Of a stretch of DNA of 17,710 nucleotides, positions 9,601-15,118 are shown piece by piece (the stretch's first letter is position 1; each line of letters starts with the position of its first letter). The notes beneath the pieces were generated by a model. That model did no database searches. It saw only the letters and a list, made by a program, of their open reading frames with translations, and was not told the DNA's origin. Position numbers and translations under genes: made by a program. The DNA lies in assembly GCA_001780825.1 (NCBI GenBank), contig MFIX01000165.1, positions 1-17,710 on the forward strand, given 5' to 3'. Origin of the DNA: Candidatus Glassbacteria bacterium RIFCSPLOWO2_12_FULL_58_11. Lineage in GTDB: Bacteria; Gemmatimonadota; Glassbacteria; GWA2-58-10.

Positions 9601-9932
9601 TGCTGGACCTCTCGCCGTTGTCTCGCAGAATCGAGTTCGTCAACCTGCCCGACCGCTGCACGATCCGGATCTATACGCTCGGCGGGAACCTGGTCAACGT
9701 GCTCAACCATATCGGTTCCAACCGCTTCGGCTGGGGCAATTACACCGATTACGACAAAGTTCTGCAGGACAACAGCGCCGAGGCTTTCGCCGGGTACGAC
9801 AACCACAGCGGCACCGAACCTTGGAACCTGAGGAACCGGTTCGGCCAGACCGTGGCCAGCGGATTGTATTTCTTCCACGTGACGGACGCGAGAGGTAAAG
9901 AATTCACCGGGAAATTCTATGTCATTAATTAG
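6654..9932 (+). CDS. Large secreted protein with FN3-like and C-terminal sorting/FlgD-like domain
   Basis: This 1092-residue exported protein has no assigned activity. A signal peptide covers about residues 1-26 (LALILTA-like core, cleavage near AFA-LQ). Residues about 30-470 are an unrecognised region, rich in aromatics and glycine. Residues about 480-610 look like a fibronectin-III-type domain (PPPLTIIPGDRQVTITW, then FEGYRLYRS). The C-terminus from about 970 reads like the FlgD-Ig or type IX sorting domain of FCB bacteria: KVVPNPY, then IRIYTLGGNLV, then GQTVASGLYFFHV and KFYVIN at the end. Two acidic calcium-type loops are seen, DKNGDGLKED near 80-89 and DADGNG near 661. It lies between a TonB-dependent receptor and a PorV-like protein, so it is likely displayed on or released from the cell surface. 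A role in substrate capture is a guess; no catalytic motif is visible. Confidence 0.85.
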   Translation: MLRNKIHLFIPALVALILTAAPTAFALQSRDRVAQGNNVGLEVSLSSTIWNGTSQFPKGSGNLIPTFEGGWGHVLAVVRDKNGDGLKEDTLYGGGRARSMSGQNNSLESYSELQALYDAGERMSQASSRIEHNRVWTSLDAEDLASWPPEFREGRSASGAPILHGAETIVARLGDAFNSSFAGSNAPRGADFEYTMYFLNFAESNNMVYGKLFIRNMSEYLKWNDNAGFTGQVAGTPDGQNWNFVLCYNTNYFGIGTTAVSMDEGWAFQPRQGIEVMVDYNGMESGFTNGGVAFHVGHVPLRLPMFKDQQIVLSGHHCARFGSEFGGPVAKDVYGLADAGLVYRASLGELLSPSEVETTAQQMYGGQINPFTGRPIWGWPGTMRPTDQYYDSWLWGRMGRFQYTTYGEFRDFGPRDSTSYDFALMFVYPKNAPMVLKQTDLANLYDPAVQVGMENMSYYAEVAQVVYEGGYILPETPVPPPLTIIPGDRQVTITWSNINLNTPDAYYGFLQQHPELDPNGLYRQYDFEGYRLYRSFVGPSDSHSEQIWEGNLTNGSVAFSYVDRWDADQPYYRLRDGLRVWYALVPYDRNYDPAQQIYFSLPDPASGKTWNRPREGMYTVTPRSDASNYRPAELKAISFEGSGATVQPAGVNFATLSGQKDADGNGWITQTPVFLAPAATITLTPVIDEKITQDFSVYLGCTDWGPNGYRAGRRYVSLLDASGNVLDNSAPHLRARSGGGNSKVAFNGGMSSDGATYALAGQFDSQRTGTFQTQIETGGYTGADVGFAALRWGMSVSNPYYSDEAWVALVRTGQYKISWKSSGSGVSVDVVDNVRGVNIPFSPYIDGGGWGFCPTGTGPYDFHDELGVVWGGDDNEKTPQADRSNLLVETLPAGNTEEFNLFVGGQFFNFANVSSMPAAGAVMTVTTAFGAWNSDNTAFTQEPGPMYLGDRWKIDVQGFTMNKDDIDLGKIKVVPNPYIASSVLDLSPLSRRIEFVNLPDRCTIRIYTLGGNLVNVLNHIGSNRFGWGNYTDYDKVLQDNSAEAFAGYDNHSGTEPWNLRNRFGQTVASGLYFFHVTDARGKEFTGKFYVIN

Positions 9933-9999
9933 CGGGTTTTGCGACGCTGAGCTGAAATTTCCGGTAAATTCTCCTCTTGTGAATATACGGAGGTAAGAT

Positions 10000-11211
10000 A
10001 TGTTAAGGAAAATTGCAATACGAGCTTTACTGACCGCCTGCGTATTCGTCTCGTTCGTCAGCCAGTCCCTGCTGGGTCAGGGGGTGGCGCGGCAGGAATA
10101 CACCGGGCTGGATAAATATCTGGAGCAGGGGCGGCCCGATGCCTCCTCGTTTGTCGGGGTGAGAGCCGCCGAGTTCCTGACCATCCCTGTCGGAGCACGG
10201 GGTATTGCGCTGGGCAGCGCCTATTCCGCGGTTGCCGATGATATCAGCTCAATCTGGTGGAACCCGGCGGGACTCGGGTTCCTGGAGAAGCGCGAGGTCA
10301 TGCTCACGGTGGTCGATTATACCCTGGACCTGACATACAGCTATGTGGCCGGGGCCAGCCCGATCGGGGATGGACAAGTAGTGATCGGCGGATTCTTCGG
10401 CTACCTGAACATCCCGGACATGGAAATAACCACGATCACCAGCCCCAACGGGACCGGGCGCACATTCAACGCCTATGACTTCCAGATGGGTGGATCGCTG
10501 GCTTATAACCTGTCCGACCGTTTCACCGCCGGGCTGAACATGAAATACGTCCATCAGGACATGTTCAGCAATATCGCCGGTAATGCGTTCGCGATCGACG
10601 CCGGCGGGATTTATCATACCGAGGTGGCGGACCACGAGGTCAAGTTCGCCTTTTCGATCCAGAACCTCGGGACCAATATCACCATGCGCGGACCGAACCT
10701 GATTTACGATGTCGGCCCGGAGGACCTGGGCGGGAATATCCCGGATGGATACGGCGACTATTCGACGGACCCGACGGCGATCTCGAAAAGAGCCGGCCGT
10801 CAGGTTTACCGGGCCACCCACACCTACCGTCTGCCCACGGTGGTTAAGCTCGCGGTTGCTTACAACCTGTTGACCAGCGAGAGCACCAACTGGCTGGCTT
10901 CCGCTGAGTTGTGGCGGCCCAGCAACGTGCCGATCAGCTACTCGACCGGCACCGAGCTGAACTACCACTTCACCCCCTTCCTCACCGGAGCCCTGCGCGC
11001 CGGGTGGATGATCCAGACGGATGAATATACCGTCAAACAGGACCAGTTCGGCTACGCCTACCTGGGCGATGACCCGACTTTCCGCGGGATCAGTGTCGGC
11101 GGCGGTATCCAGCAGGTGTACGGCGGCAGGCATTGGGATTTCAGCTATGCCTACCGTAACATGGGCCGTCTGAACGCGAACAATTACTTCACGCTATCGG
11201 TCGGCTTCTGA
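10000..11211 (+). CDS. PorV/PorQ-family outer-membrane protein
   Basis: This 403-residue protein has a signal peptide (about 1-27, cleavage near LLGQ-GVA) and a predicted outer-membrane barrel ending in phenylalanine (LSVGF). The family signature is clear: FLTIPVGARGIALGSAYSAVADD, starting near residue 59 and followed by IWWNPAGLGFLEKREV (85-100), as in PorV/PorQ (UPF0164-type) proteins. In Bacteroidota, PorV works with the type IX secretion system to carry proteins with sorting-type C-terminal domains to the surface. The gene just upstream encodes a protein with such a C-terminus, 67 bases away, which supports a working pair. GGAGG sits about 6 bases before the ATG. No core type IX genes are in the window, so the export route is inferred. 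It is the last gene of the row, followed by two strong hairpins. Confidence 0.88.
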   Translation: MLRKIAIRALLTACVFVSFVSQSLLGQGVARQEYTGLDKYLEQGRPDASSFVGVRAAEFLTIPVGARGIALGSAYSAVADDISSIWWNPAGLGFLEKREVMLTVVDYTLDLTYSYVAGASPIGDGQVVIGGFFGYLNIPDMEITTITSPNGTGRTFNAYDFQMGGSLAYNLSDRFTAGLNMKYVHQDMFSNIAGNAFAIDAGGIYHTEVADHEVKFAFSIQNLGTNITMRGPNLIYDVGPEDLGGNIPDGYGDYSTDPTAISKRAGRQVYRATHTYRLPTVVKLAVAYNLLTSESTNWLASAELWRPSNVPISYSTGTELNYHFTPFLTGALRAGWMIQTDEYTVKQDQFGYAYLGDDPTFRGISVGGGIQQVYGGRHWDFSYAYRNMGRLNANNYFTLSVGF

Positions 11212-11222
11212 GCGGAATTGCC

Positions 11223-11259
11223 GCGGCCCTTCCCCGGGTCTTCTCCGGGGAAGGGCCGC
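11223..11259 (+). terminator. Long GC-rich hairpin after PorV-like gene
   Basis: GCGGCCCTTCCCCGG (11223-11237) pairs perfectly with its complement at 11245-11259, giving a 15-bp stem with the 7-base loop GTCTTCT, 12 bases after the stop. No T-tract follows, so it may protect the mRNA 3' end or pause polymerase ahead of the true terminator downstream. Confidence 0.6.
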
Positions 11260-11306
11260 AAGGCTTTCCATGGAATGCGGGATATTTCACCGCCTTACGT
11301 TAAAGC

Positions 11307-11350
11307 AAAACTCCCTTGATCCGCGTTTCGGTTCAAGGGAGTTTTATTTT
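11307..11350 (+). terminator. Intrinsic terminator, probably bidirectional
   Basis: AAAACTCCCTTGA (11307-11319) pairs with TCAAGGGAGTTTT (11333-11345): 13 perfect base pairs. The loop contains a further CCG/CGG pairing. T-rich sequence follows on the plus strand (TTTTATTTT), and TTTTGCTTTA follows on the minus strand. It ends the receptor/secreted protein/PorV transcript. Confidence 0.85.
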
Positions 11351-11582
11351 GTGGCATCCGCCAGTCAATAAACTCCCGCCAGGTAGCGAAAAAGCGAGCG
11401 AGGGAGGCATTCCGGGTTTTGTAGTTTGGCGGAATTTTATAAGGGACGCCGAAGTTCTTTTAAGGATGCTATATAATTGGAAATATCTATCTTTCAGTGG
11501 AAGGCAACCTGTGTGAATTTTTCTGTGAAATCCCTGTGAATCTTTATTTGCCTTAAGTTCGAACCTTTTATATCTTCATTTT

Positions 11583-11620
11583 CAGTAATAGCAGCGTCCA
11601 AGCGAGAAACTTTATTACTG
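11583..11620 (+). promoter_or_regulatory. Inverted repeat upstream of SGNH-like gene
   Basis: CAGTAATA (11583-11590) and TATTACTG (11613-11620) form a perfect 8-bp inverted repeat with a 22-base spacer, about 65 bases before the gene start. It may be a regulator binding site or a loose hairpin. AT-rich surroundings raise the odds of chance occurrence. Confidence 0.3.
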
Positions 11621-11686
11621 TGTCTATTCAAAAAGACTGACAGCATTTTACCCAATTAGGCTGGCTATTTGTAAGGGTGAATTACA

Positions 11687-12868
11687 ATGGCAAAGAAAAT
11701 AATATTCTCTTTTATTCCAATTATTTTAATAATACTTACCGCGGAACTGGTATGCCGCATTAAGTATTGTGTAGATTATAAGGATTACAGATGGCTATAT
11801 ATCCCTTTTAATGAATTAGGCCCTAAAGCAGCGCCTCCTTTGGATAAATCAGAACAGAAAGTAATAAAGATACAAACAAAAGCATCCATAGACTCTGTTT
11901 ATTCACCATGTCGTGGGAAAATGCTGGTTCAATCTTATAATGACTATGGCTGGCGCGGGAGAATGTTTTCAAAAATAAAACCTGAAAGCATATATAGAAT
12001 ATTGATTGTTGGCGGATCATCAGCGGAAAGTGTCATTACCGGGGATGAGGACTCCTGGTATTATCTTTTACTTGAGAGCCTTGATTCGGATTCATTATTA
12101 AAAGGCAAAATAGAAGTAATAAATGCGGGAGTTTCTGGAAACAACTCAAAATTGATAAACGAGCAGTTGCAGAAGCAGGGGTTTGAGCTTAAACCTGATT
12201 TAATACTTTACTATGAGGCACACAACGATATCCATCTTGTCACGCCGTGGTTTAAACATCTGGATACAAAAATCGGATTACTCGCAAAAAGTCATCTAAT
12301 TCATCGATTGCTACATTATAGATCTATGCTATATACTTATCTTGTTGAAAAATATTTCTTTACAAAAATGAAAATAACTCAATGGCGAATTGACGAAAAG
12401 CTGACCAGCGAAAATTTCAAAAGTATTATAACAAATTGCAAAAAAAGATCGATTGATTTTGTTTATATCAGACAAGCTAACAACTTTCCTTTGGAGAAGG
12501 ATGGTAAAAACCTGACAGATGAGCATGATCTCCGGGAGTTGATAAAAATATATTCCGAAAAAAAGACTATCGGCGAAGATAAAACTAGACTTTCAGAAGA
12601 ATGGAGTGAACTGATGGTTTTTCTTCAACGTTTATTGTTAGTGATTCAGACAAAAATATGCTGGCTGGAGAATATCGAAGTGATTGATCCATTGCCAGCC
12701 TTTGAAGCGGCACGGAAGGACTCTTTAGTATTGTTCCAAGGGCACGGAAATAAGACCAATTTTGGTGTGCACACAACTTGCGAAGGGGATAAAATTCTTG
12801 CCAAGTGCGTATTTGATGGAATTAAGCAAAAAGTGGAAAATGGGGTCTCATATTTCGCAGTAAAATAG
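11687..12868 (+). CDS. Membrane-anchored SGNH/GDSL-hydrolase-like protein
   Basis: This 393-residue protein has one N-terminal membrane anchor (about residues 4-22, IIFSFIPIILIILTAEL). Its outer part resembles SGNH hydrolases, which add or remove ester groups on glycans or lipids. Block I is ILIVGGSSAES (probable nucleophile S111). Block II is INAGVSGNNS (about 146-154). Block III is YYEAHNDIH with N180. Block V is VHTTCEGDKILA with His362. The family usually has Asp three residues before that His; here the position is Phe359, so it may work with a Ser-His pair or be altered in activity. The gene is much more AT-rich than its neighbours: bases 12421-12480 hold only 14 G or C. AAA, ATA, AGA and TTA codons are common, suggesting horizontal transfer. 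AAGGGTG precedes the ATG by about 8 bases. It stands alone with its own terminator. The substrate is unknown. Confidence 0.78.
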   Translation: MAKKIIFSFIPIILIILTAELVCRIKYCVDYKDYRWLYIPFNELGPKAAPPLDKSEQKVIKIQTKASIDSVYSPCRGKMLVQSYNDYGWRGRMFSKIKPESIYRILIVGGSSAESVITGDEDSWYYLLLESLDSDSLLKGKIEVINAGVSGNNSKLINEQLQKQGFELKPDLILYYEAHNDIHLVTPWFKHLDTKIGLLAKSHLIHRLLHYRSMLYTYLVEKYFFTKMKITQWRIDEKLTSENFKSIITNCKKRSIDFVYIRQANNFPLEKDGKNLTDEHDLRELIKIYSEKKTIGEDKTRLSEEWSELMVFLQRLLLVIQTKICWLENIEVIDPLPAFEAARKDSLVLFQGHGNKTNFGVHTTCEGDKILAKCVFDGIKQKVENGVSYFAVK

Positions 12869-12930
12869 TACTCGCTGCCCTATGTGTACAGTGTTTAAGC
12901 TTGCGACTTTCTTCTTGCGCGTCATTTTGG

Positions 12931-12968
12931 AGCCTCTGCCTTGGTTTCCGGGTCGAGGCTTTTTTCCC
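12931..12968 (+). terminator. Intrinsic terminator of SGNH-like gene
   Basis: AGCCTC (12931-12936) pairs with GAGGCT (12955-12960), and a run of T follows directly. It lies about 60 bases after the stop codon. The 18-base loop is long but contains further CC/GG pairing. Confidence 0.7.
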
Positions 12969-13210
12969 TTTTATCATCAAATATAAAGCAGCAGATCGAC
13001 AGTAAAGGAAAAGCCAGGTAGTCGGATATCTTCACTTTGCTATCAAAACCGGATCGAGCCCGCTACGAACCGCGGTCCCTTTTGCAGCAAATGCACCTGT
13101 TAATGAAAAATTCATGCTGGGCACCGCTTTTTATGCTGCTTGTACCCCATCAGAATAGGTTGGCTAATTTCTGGCACACCCTCGAACACCTGCTTTTTGG
13201 GCCGGTGGTC

Positions 13211-13300
13211 CTATGGCAAATGCCAAAAGTATTTTCAGTTTCCCAATAATCTTTCTGGGATAAGGAGCACTAATGGGCTCCCGCGTCCCGGCAATTGCTA
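13211..13300 (-). repeat. 90-base dispersed repeat, copy A
   Basis: This aligns without gaps to 17621-17710 (offset 4410) with 79 of 90 identical bases by hand count; the flanks do not align. Both ends carry GGCAATTGCC-type palindromes (here TGGCA-AA-TGCCA at one end and GGCAATTGC at the other), which can also pair with each other. Inside, TCCCA (13241-13245) pairs with TGGGA (13256-13260). Read on the minus strand, 13289-13275 gives GGG-AC-GC, a GGGA loop, then GCCC. The differences from copy B fall in loops, linkers and palindrome edges. It resembles a small MITE/REP-like element or a structured RNA; the strand is inferred from the GNRA loop. Confidence 0.8.
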
Positions 13301-13480
13301 TAGATCAATATAACCTTGATGCGAACCAGGGGAGCACCTGATTTCCCTTCAAAACACAATGGACCGTACCTGCTATTACAAGGCCCGGCTGCAAAAGACT
13401 GCCGGGATAACTCTTTCGGATAGTCCAGCCTTTCCAGGTCGAATCCAATGCGCAAGGACTTCTGGCAACCACTATAACAC

Positions 13481-13513
13481 AAAAAAAGGAATCGCAAGAT
13501 ATTGCGATTCCTT
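13481..13513 (-). terminator. Intrinsic terminator of the tRNA-Pro transcript
   Basis: On the minus strand AAGGAATCGCAA and TTGCGATTCCTT form a perfect 12-bp stem (13502-13513 with 13486-13497) around a 4-base loop, followed by TTTTT (13481-13485). It begins 7 bases after the tRNA 3' end and is a textbook terminator for the tRNA. Confidence 0.93.
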
Positions 13514-13519
13514 AATATA

Positions 13520-13596
13520 TGGTCGGGGCGACTGGATTTGAACCAGCGACCACCGGCCCCCCATGCCTGTGCGCTACCGGACTGCGCTACGCCCCG
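13520..13596 (-). tRNA. tRNA-Pro, anticodon GGG, CCA encoded
   Basis: The minus strand folds as a complete tRNA of 77 bases. The acceptor stem CGGGGCG/CGCCCCG is perfect, the D stem is GCGC/GCGC, and the T arm is GCTGG-TTCAAAT-CCAGT. The anticodon loop is ATGGGGG, with anticodon GGG read from plus-strand bases 13562-13560. Discriminator A and 3' CCA are encoded. The anticodon stem CAGGC/GCCGG has one A-G mismatch at its second pair, unusual for proline tRNAs. The body otherwise fits proline, which reads CCC and CCU codons. It lies 105 bases after the merR stop, with its own -10 element and a strong terminator. Confidence 0.94.
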
Positions 13597-13608
13597 AATG
13601 ATAGTAAA

Positions 13609-13614
13609 ATTATA
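13609..13614 (-). promoter_or_regulatory. -10 element for the tRNA-Pro gene
   Basis: TATAAT on the minus strand lies 12 bases before the tRNA 5' end, the expected place for a tRNA promoter. No good -35 is seen 17 bases upstream; that position is GC-rich and holds a small GCGGC/GCCGC hairpin (13624-13637). Confidence 0.5.
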
Positions 13615-13701
13615 TCCTGACGCGCGGCCTAAGCCGCCTCTCCCCACACCCCTCCCAGCGCTATAATTTAGTTTTCCGGGCCCGTCTTGACAAGGGAAAA
13701 C

Positions 13702-14058
13702 TCACCCGCCGATCAGCTCTTTGAGGTTCAGCAGCTCGCGGTAGATTTCCTGGAGCGCCTCGCGGTTCTTATCGGACGCGGGCAGTGTCTCCGGCCCTTT
13801 CTTGCCCATCTGCTTGAGCTGGTTCAGTTTGCGCTGGGCTCCCTCGATCGTGTACATCTCCGTGTACAACAGGTGCTTGATCAGCTGGACCACCTGGATA
13901 TCGTTCTTACGGTAGGCCCGGTTCCCCGCCCGGTTCTTGGTGGGGCTGAGAATCTTGAACTGCGACTCCCAGTAGCGCAGGACGTGGGACTTCAGGCCGG
14001 TGATCTCGCAGACCTCGCTGATCGAGTAATATTCTTTGTCCGGGAAGAGTTTTGACAT
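13702..14058 (-). CDS. Short MerR-family transcriptional regulator
   Basis: This 118-residue protein has an N-terminal MerR winged helix: YYSISEVCEITGLKSHVLRYWE (residues about 10-31), then FKILSPTKNRAGNRAYRKNDIQVVQLIKHLL (about 34-64). A short helical tail (about 70-115) could form the dimer coiled coil. There is no C-terminal effector domain and no metal-binding cysteines in the tail, so a metal sensor is unlikely. I chose the ATG at 14058 because GGAG lies just before it and the domain starts there; a GTG 16 codons upstream is less likely. It follows gpsA by 58 bases on the same strand and is probably the last protein gene of the operon. An AGTTTTCC/GGAAAACT inverted repeat (13670-13677 with 13695-13702) overlaps its stop codon. 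Confidence 0.9.
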   Translation of the reverse strand: MSKLFPDKEYYSISEVCEITGLKSHVLRYWESQFKILSPTKNRAGNRAYRKNDIQVVQLIKHLLYTEMYTIEGAQRKLNQLKQMGKKGPETLPASDKNREALQEIYRELLNLKELIGG

Positions 14059-14116
14059 TTGAACTCCGTGTTTATTCTGGTGAAAGCTCTCTGGTAAACC
14101 TTCCACCTGTAAGGCT

Positions 14117-15118
14117 TTATTCGTGTTCCTTTTTCAATTCTCTGTTCATTAGCTCGGCGATCGCCTTTTTCAGCGACTGGCCCTCGAACAGGATGCGATA
14201 GACCTGCTCCACTATGGGCATCTCGACCGCATGCCGCAGCGACAGCCGGTAGGCCGCCTCGGTCGTGCGGATACCCTCGGCCACAGTGCGCGACCCGGCG
14301 GAAATCTCTTTCAGGGTCTCTCCCTGGCCGATACGCAGGCCCACGCTGCGGTTGCGGCTTAATTCGCCGGTGCAGGTCAACACCAGATCGCCCAGGCCGG
14401 AAATACCGGAAAAAGTAGCCGGCCGGGCCCCCAGCACGGAACCCAAACGGCTGATTTCGGCCAACCCCCGGGTAATGAGCGCCGCCCGGGTGTTGACCCC
14501 CAGGCCTGCTCCCTCCACCATGCCGGTGGCGATAGCGATCACGTTCTTGAGGGCGCCGCCCAGCTCCACGCCCACCAGGTCATCATTCTTGTACACCCGG
14601 AAATACGGCGTGGAAAATAGCTGCTGTACGAATCCGGCCGTGGCCTCCGATAAAGCGGCGGCGGTAATGACAGTCGGCCGGTGGCGGGCCACCTCGAACG
14701 CGAAGCTCGGGCCGGAGAGAGTCGCCAGCCGGGCCGCCAGGGAACGCGGCAGCACCTCGCCGATCACCTGGCTCAGCCGCAGCAGGGTTCCCGGCTCCAG
14801 ACCCTTGCTGGCATTGACAATAATCACTTCAGGCGAAAAGGCAGGCACCATACTGCTCAGCAGCGGCCGCAACACATGGCTCGGGCACACCGTTACCACC
14901 ACCTCGGCCTCTTTTACCGCGGCCTCGAGGTCATTGGTGGCCCGGAGCCCCTCGCAGAGCCCGATACCGGGAAGAAAAAGCTCGTTCCGGCGCTCGCGAT
15001 TGATCTGTTCCGCCACTTCCCGCTCAAAAGCCCAGAGCTCGACATTCTCCTGCTTCTCCGCCAGCAGGTTCGCCAGGGTGGTGCCCCAGCTTCCAGCGCC
15101 TATCACCGTAATCTTCAC
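14117..15118 (-). CDS. gpsA: Glycerol-3-phosphate dehydrogenase [NAD(P)+]
   Basis: GpsA reduces dihydroxyacetone phosphate to sn-glycerol 3-phosphate, the backbone for phospholipids, in the cytoplasm. It has 333 residues, the usual length. The Rossmann motif GAGSWG is at residues 7-12. The central core holds LSGPSFAFEVA (about 134-144), GVELGGALKNVIAIATG (183-199) with the catalytic lysine K191, and GLGDLVLTCTGELSRNRSVG (241-260). The start is GTG at 15118, because the dinucleotide-binding strand begins at once (KITVIGAG) and the preceding plsY stop overlaps it as GTGA. The longer in-frame extension upstream is simply plsY in another frame. The plsY-gpsA pair is a logical unit: GpsA makes the substrate that PlsY acylates. 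The final residues are charged (MNRELKKEHE). Confidence 0.97.
   Translation of the reverse strand: MKITVIGAGSWGTTLANLLAEKQENVELWAFEREVAEQINRERRNELFLPGIGLCEGLRATNDLEAAVKEAEVVVTVCPSHVLRPLLSSMVPAFSPEVIIVNASKGLEPGTLLRLSQVIGEVLPRSLAARLATLSGPSFAFEVARHRPTVITAAALSEATAGFVQQLFSTPYFRVYKNDDLVGVELGGALKNVIAIATGMVEGAGLGVNTRAALITRGLAEISRLGSVLGARPATFSGISGLGDLVLTCTGELSRNRSVGLRIGQGETLKEISAGSRTVAEGIRTTEAAYRLSLRHAVEMPIVEQVYRILFEGQSLKKAIAELMNRELKKEHE

Larger units (their letters stand above)
11212..11686 (+). other. Intergenic stretch between envelope row and AT-rich gene
   Basis: This stretch holds the two hairpins described separately and then, from about 11420 on, distinctly AT-rich DNA leading into the SGNH-like gene. 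CTGTGAA-type words recur closely at about 11509-11540. An 8-bp inverted repeat lies at 11583-11620. A short frame starting with TTG in the terminator region (11316-11516) shows no family features and I do not call it a gene. Confidence 0.55.
12869..13519 (+). other. Intergenic stretch with terminator and repeat copy A
   Basis: I see no real gene in these 651 bases. They hold the terminator of the SGNH-like gene, one copy of the 90-base repeat, a 6-bp hairpin CCCGGC (13384-13389) with GCCGGG (13401-13406), and the tRNA terminator on the other strand. A TTG-started frame at 13037-13249 runs into the repeat and has no family features. Confidence 0.55.

Noticed and set aside
11316..11516. 66-codon plus-strand frame after the PorV-like gene
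   Set aside because: It starts with TTG within the terminator hairpin, lacks a ribosome binding site and has no recognisable features.
13037..13249. 70-codon frame before repeat copy A
   Set aside because: It has a TTG start, no ribosome binding site and an end lying inside the dispersed repeat; composition is not gene-like.
13211..13300. Repeat as a cyclic-di-GMP (GEMM) riboswitch
   Set aside because: The minus strand has a GGGACGC word like GEMM, but the other conserved parts are missing and copy A is not upstream of a gene on that strand.
13270..13647. Minus-strand open frame of 125 codons over the tRNA
   Set aside because: Its translation (GVAQSGSA then GRWFKSSRPDH) is the familiar false product of reading a tRNA gene; the tRNA fold explains the sequence.
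13670..13702. AGTTTTCC/GGAAAACT hairpin as the terminator of merR
   Set aside because: It overlaps the stop codon and lacks a T-tract on the minus strand; read-through to the tRNA seems as likely.
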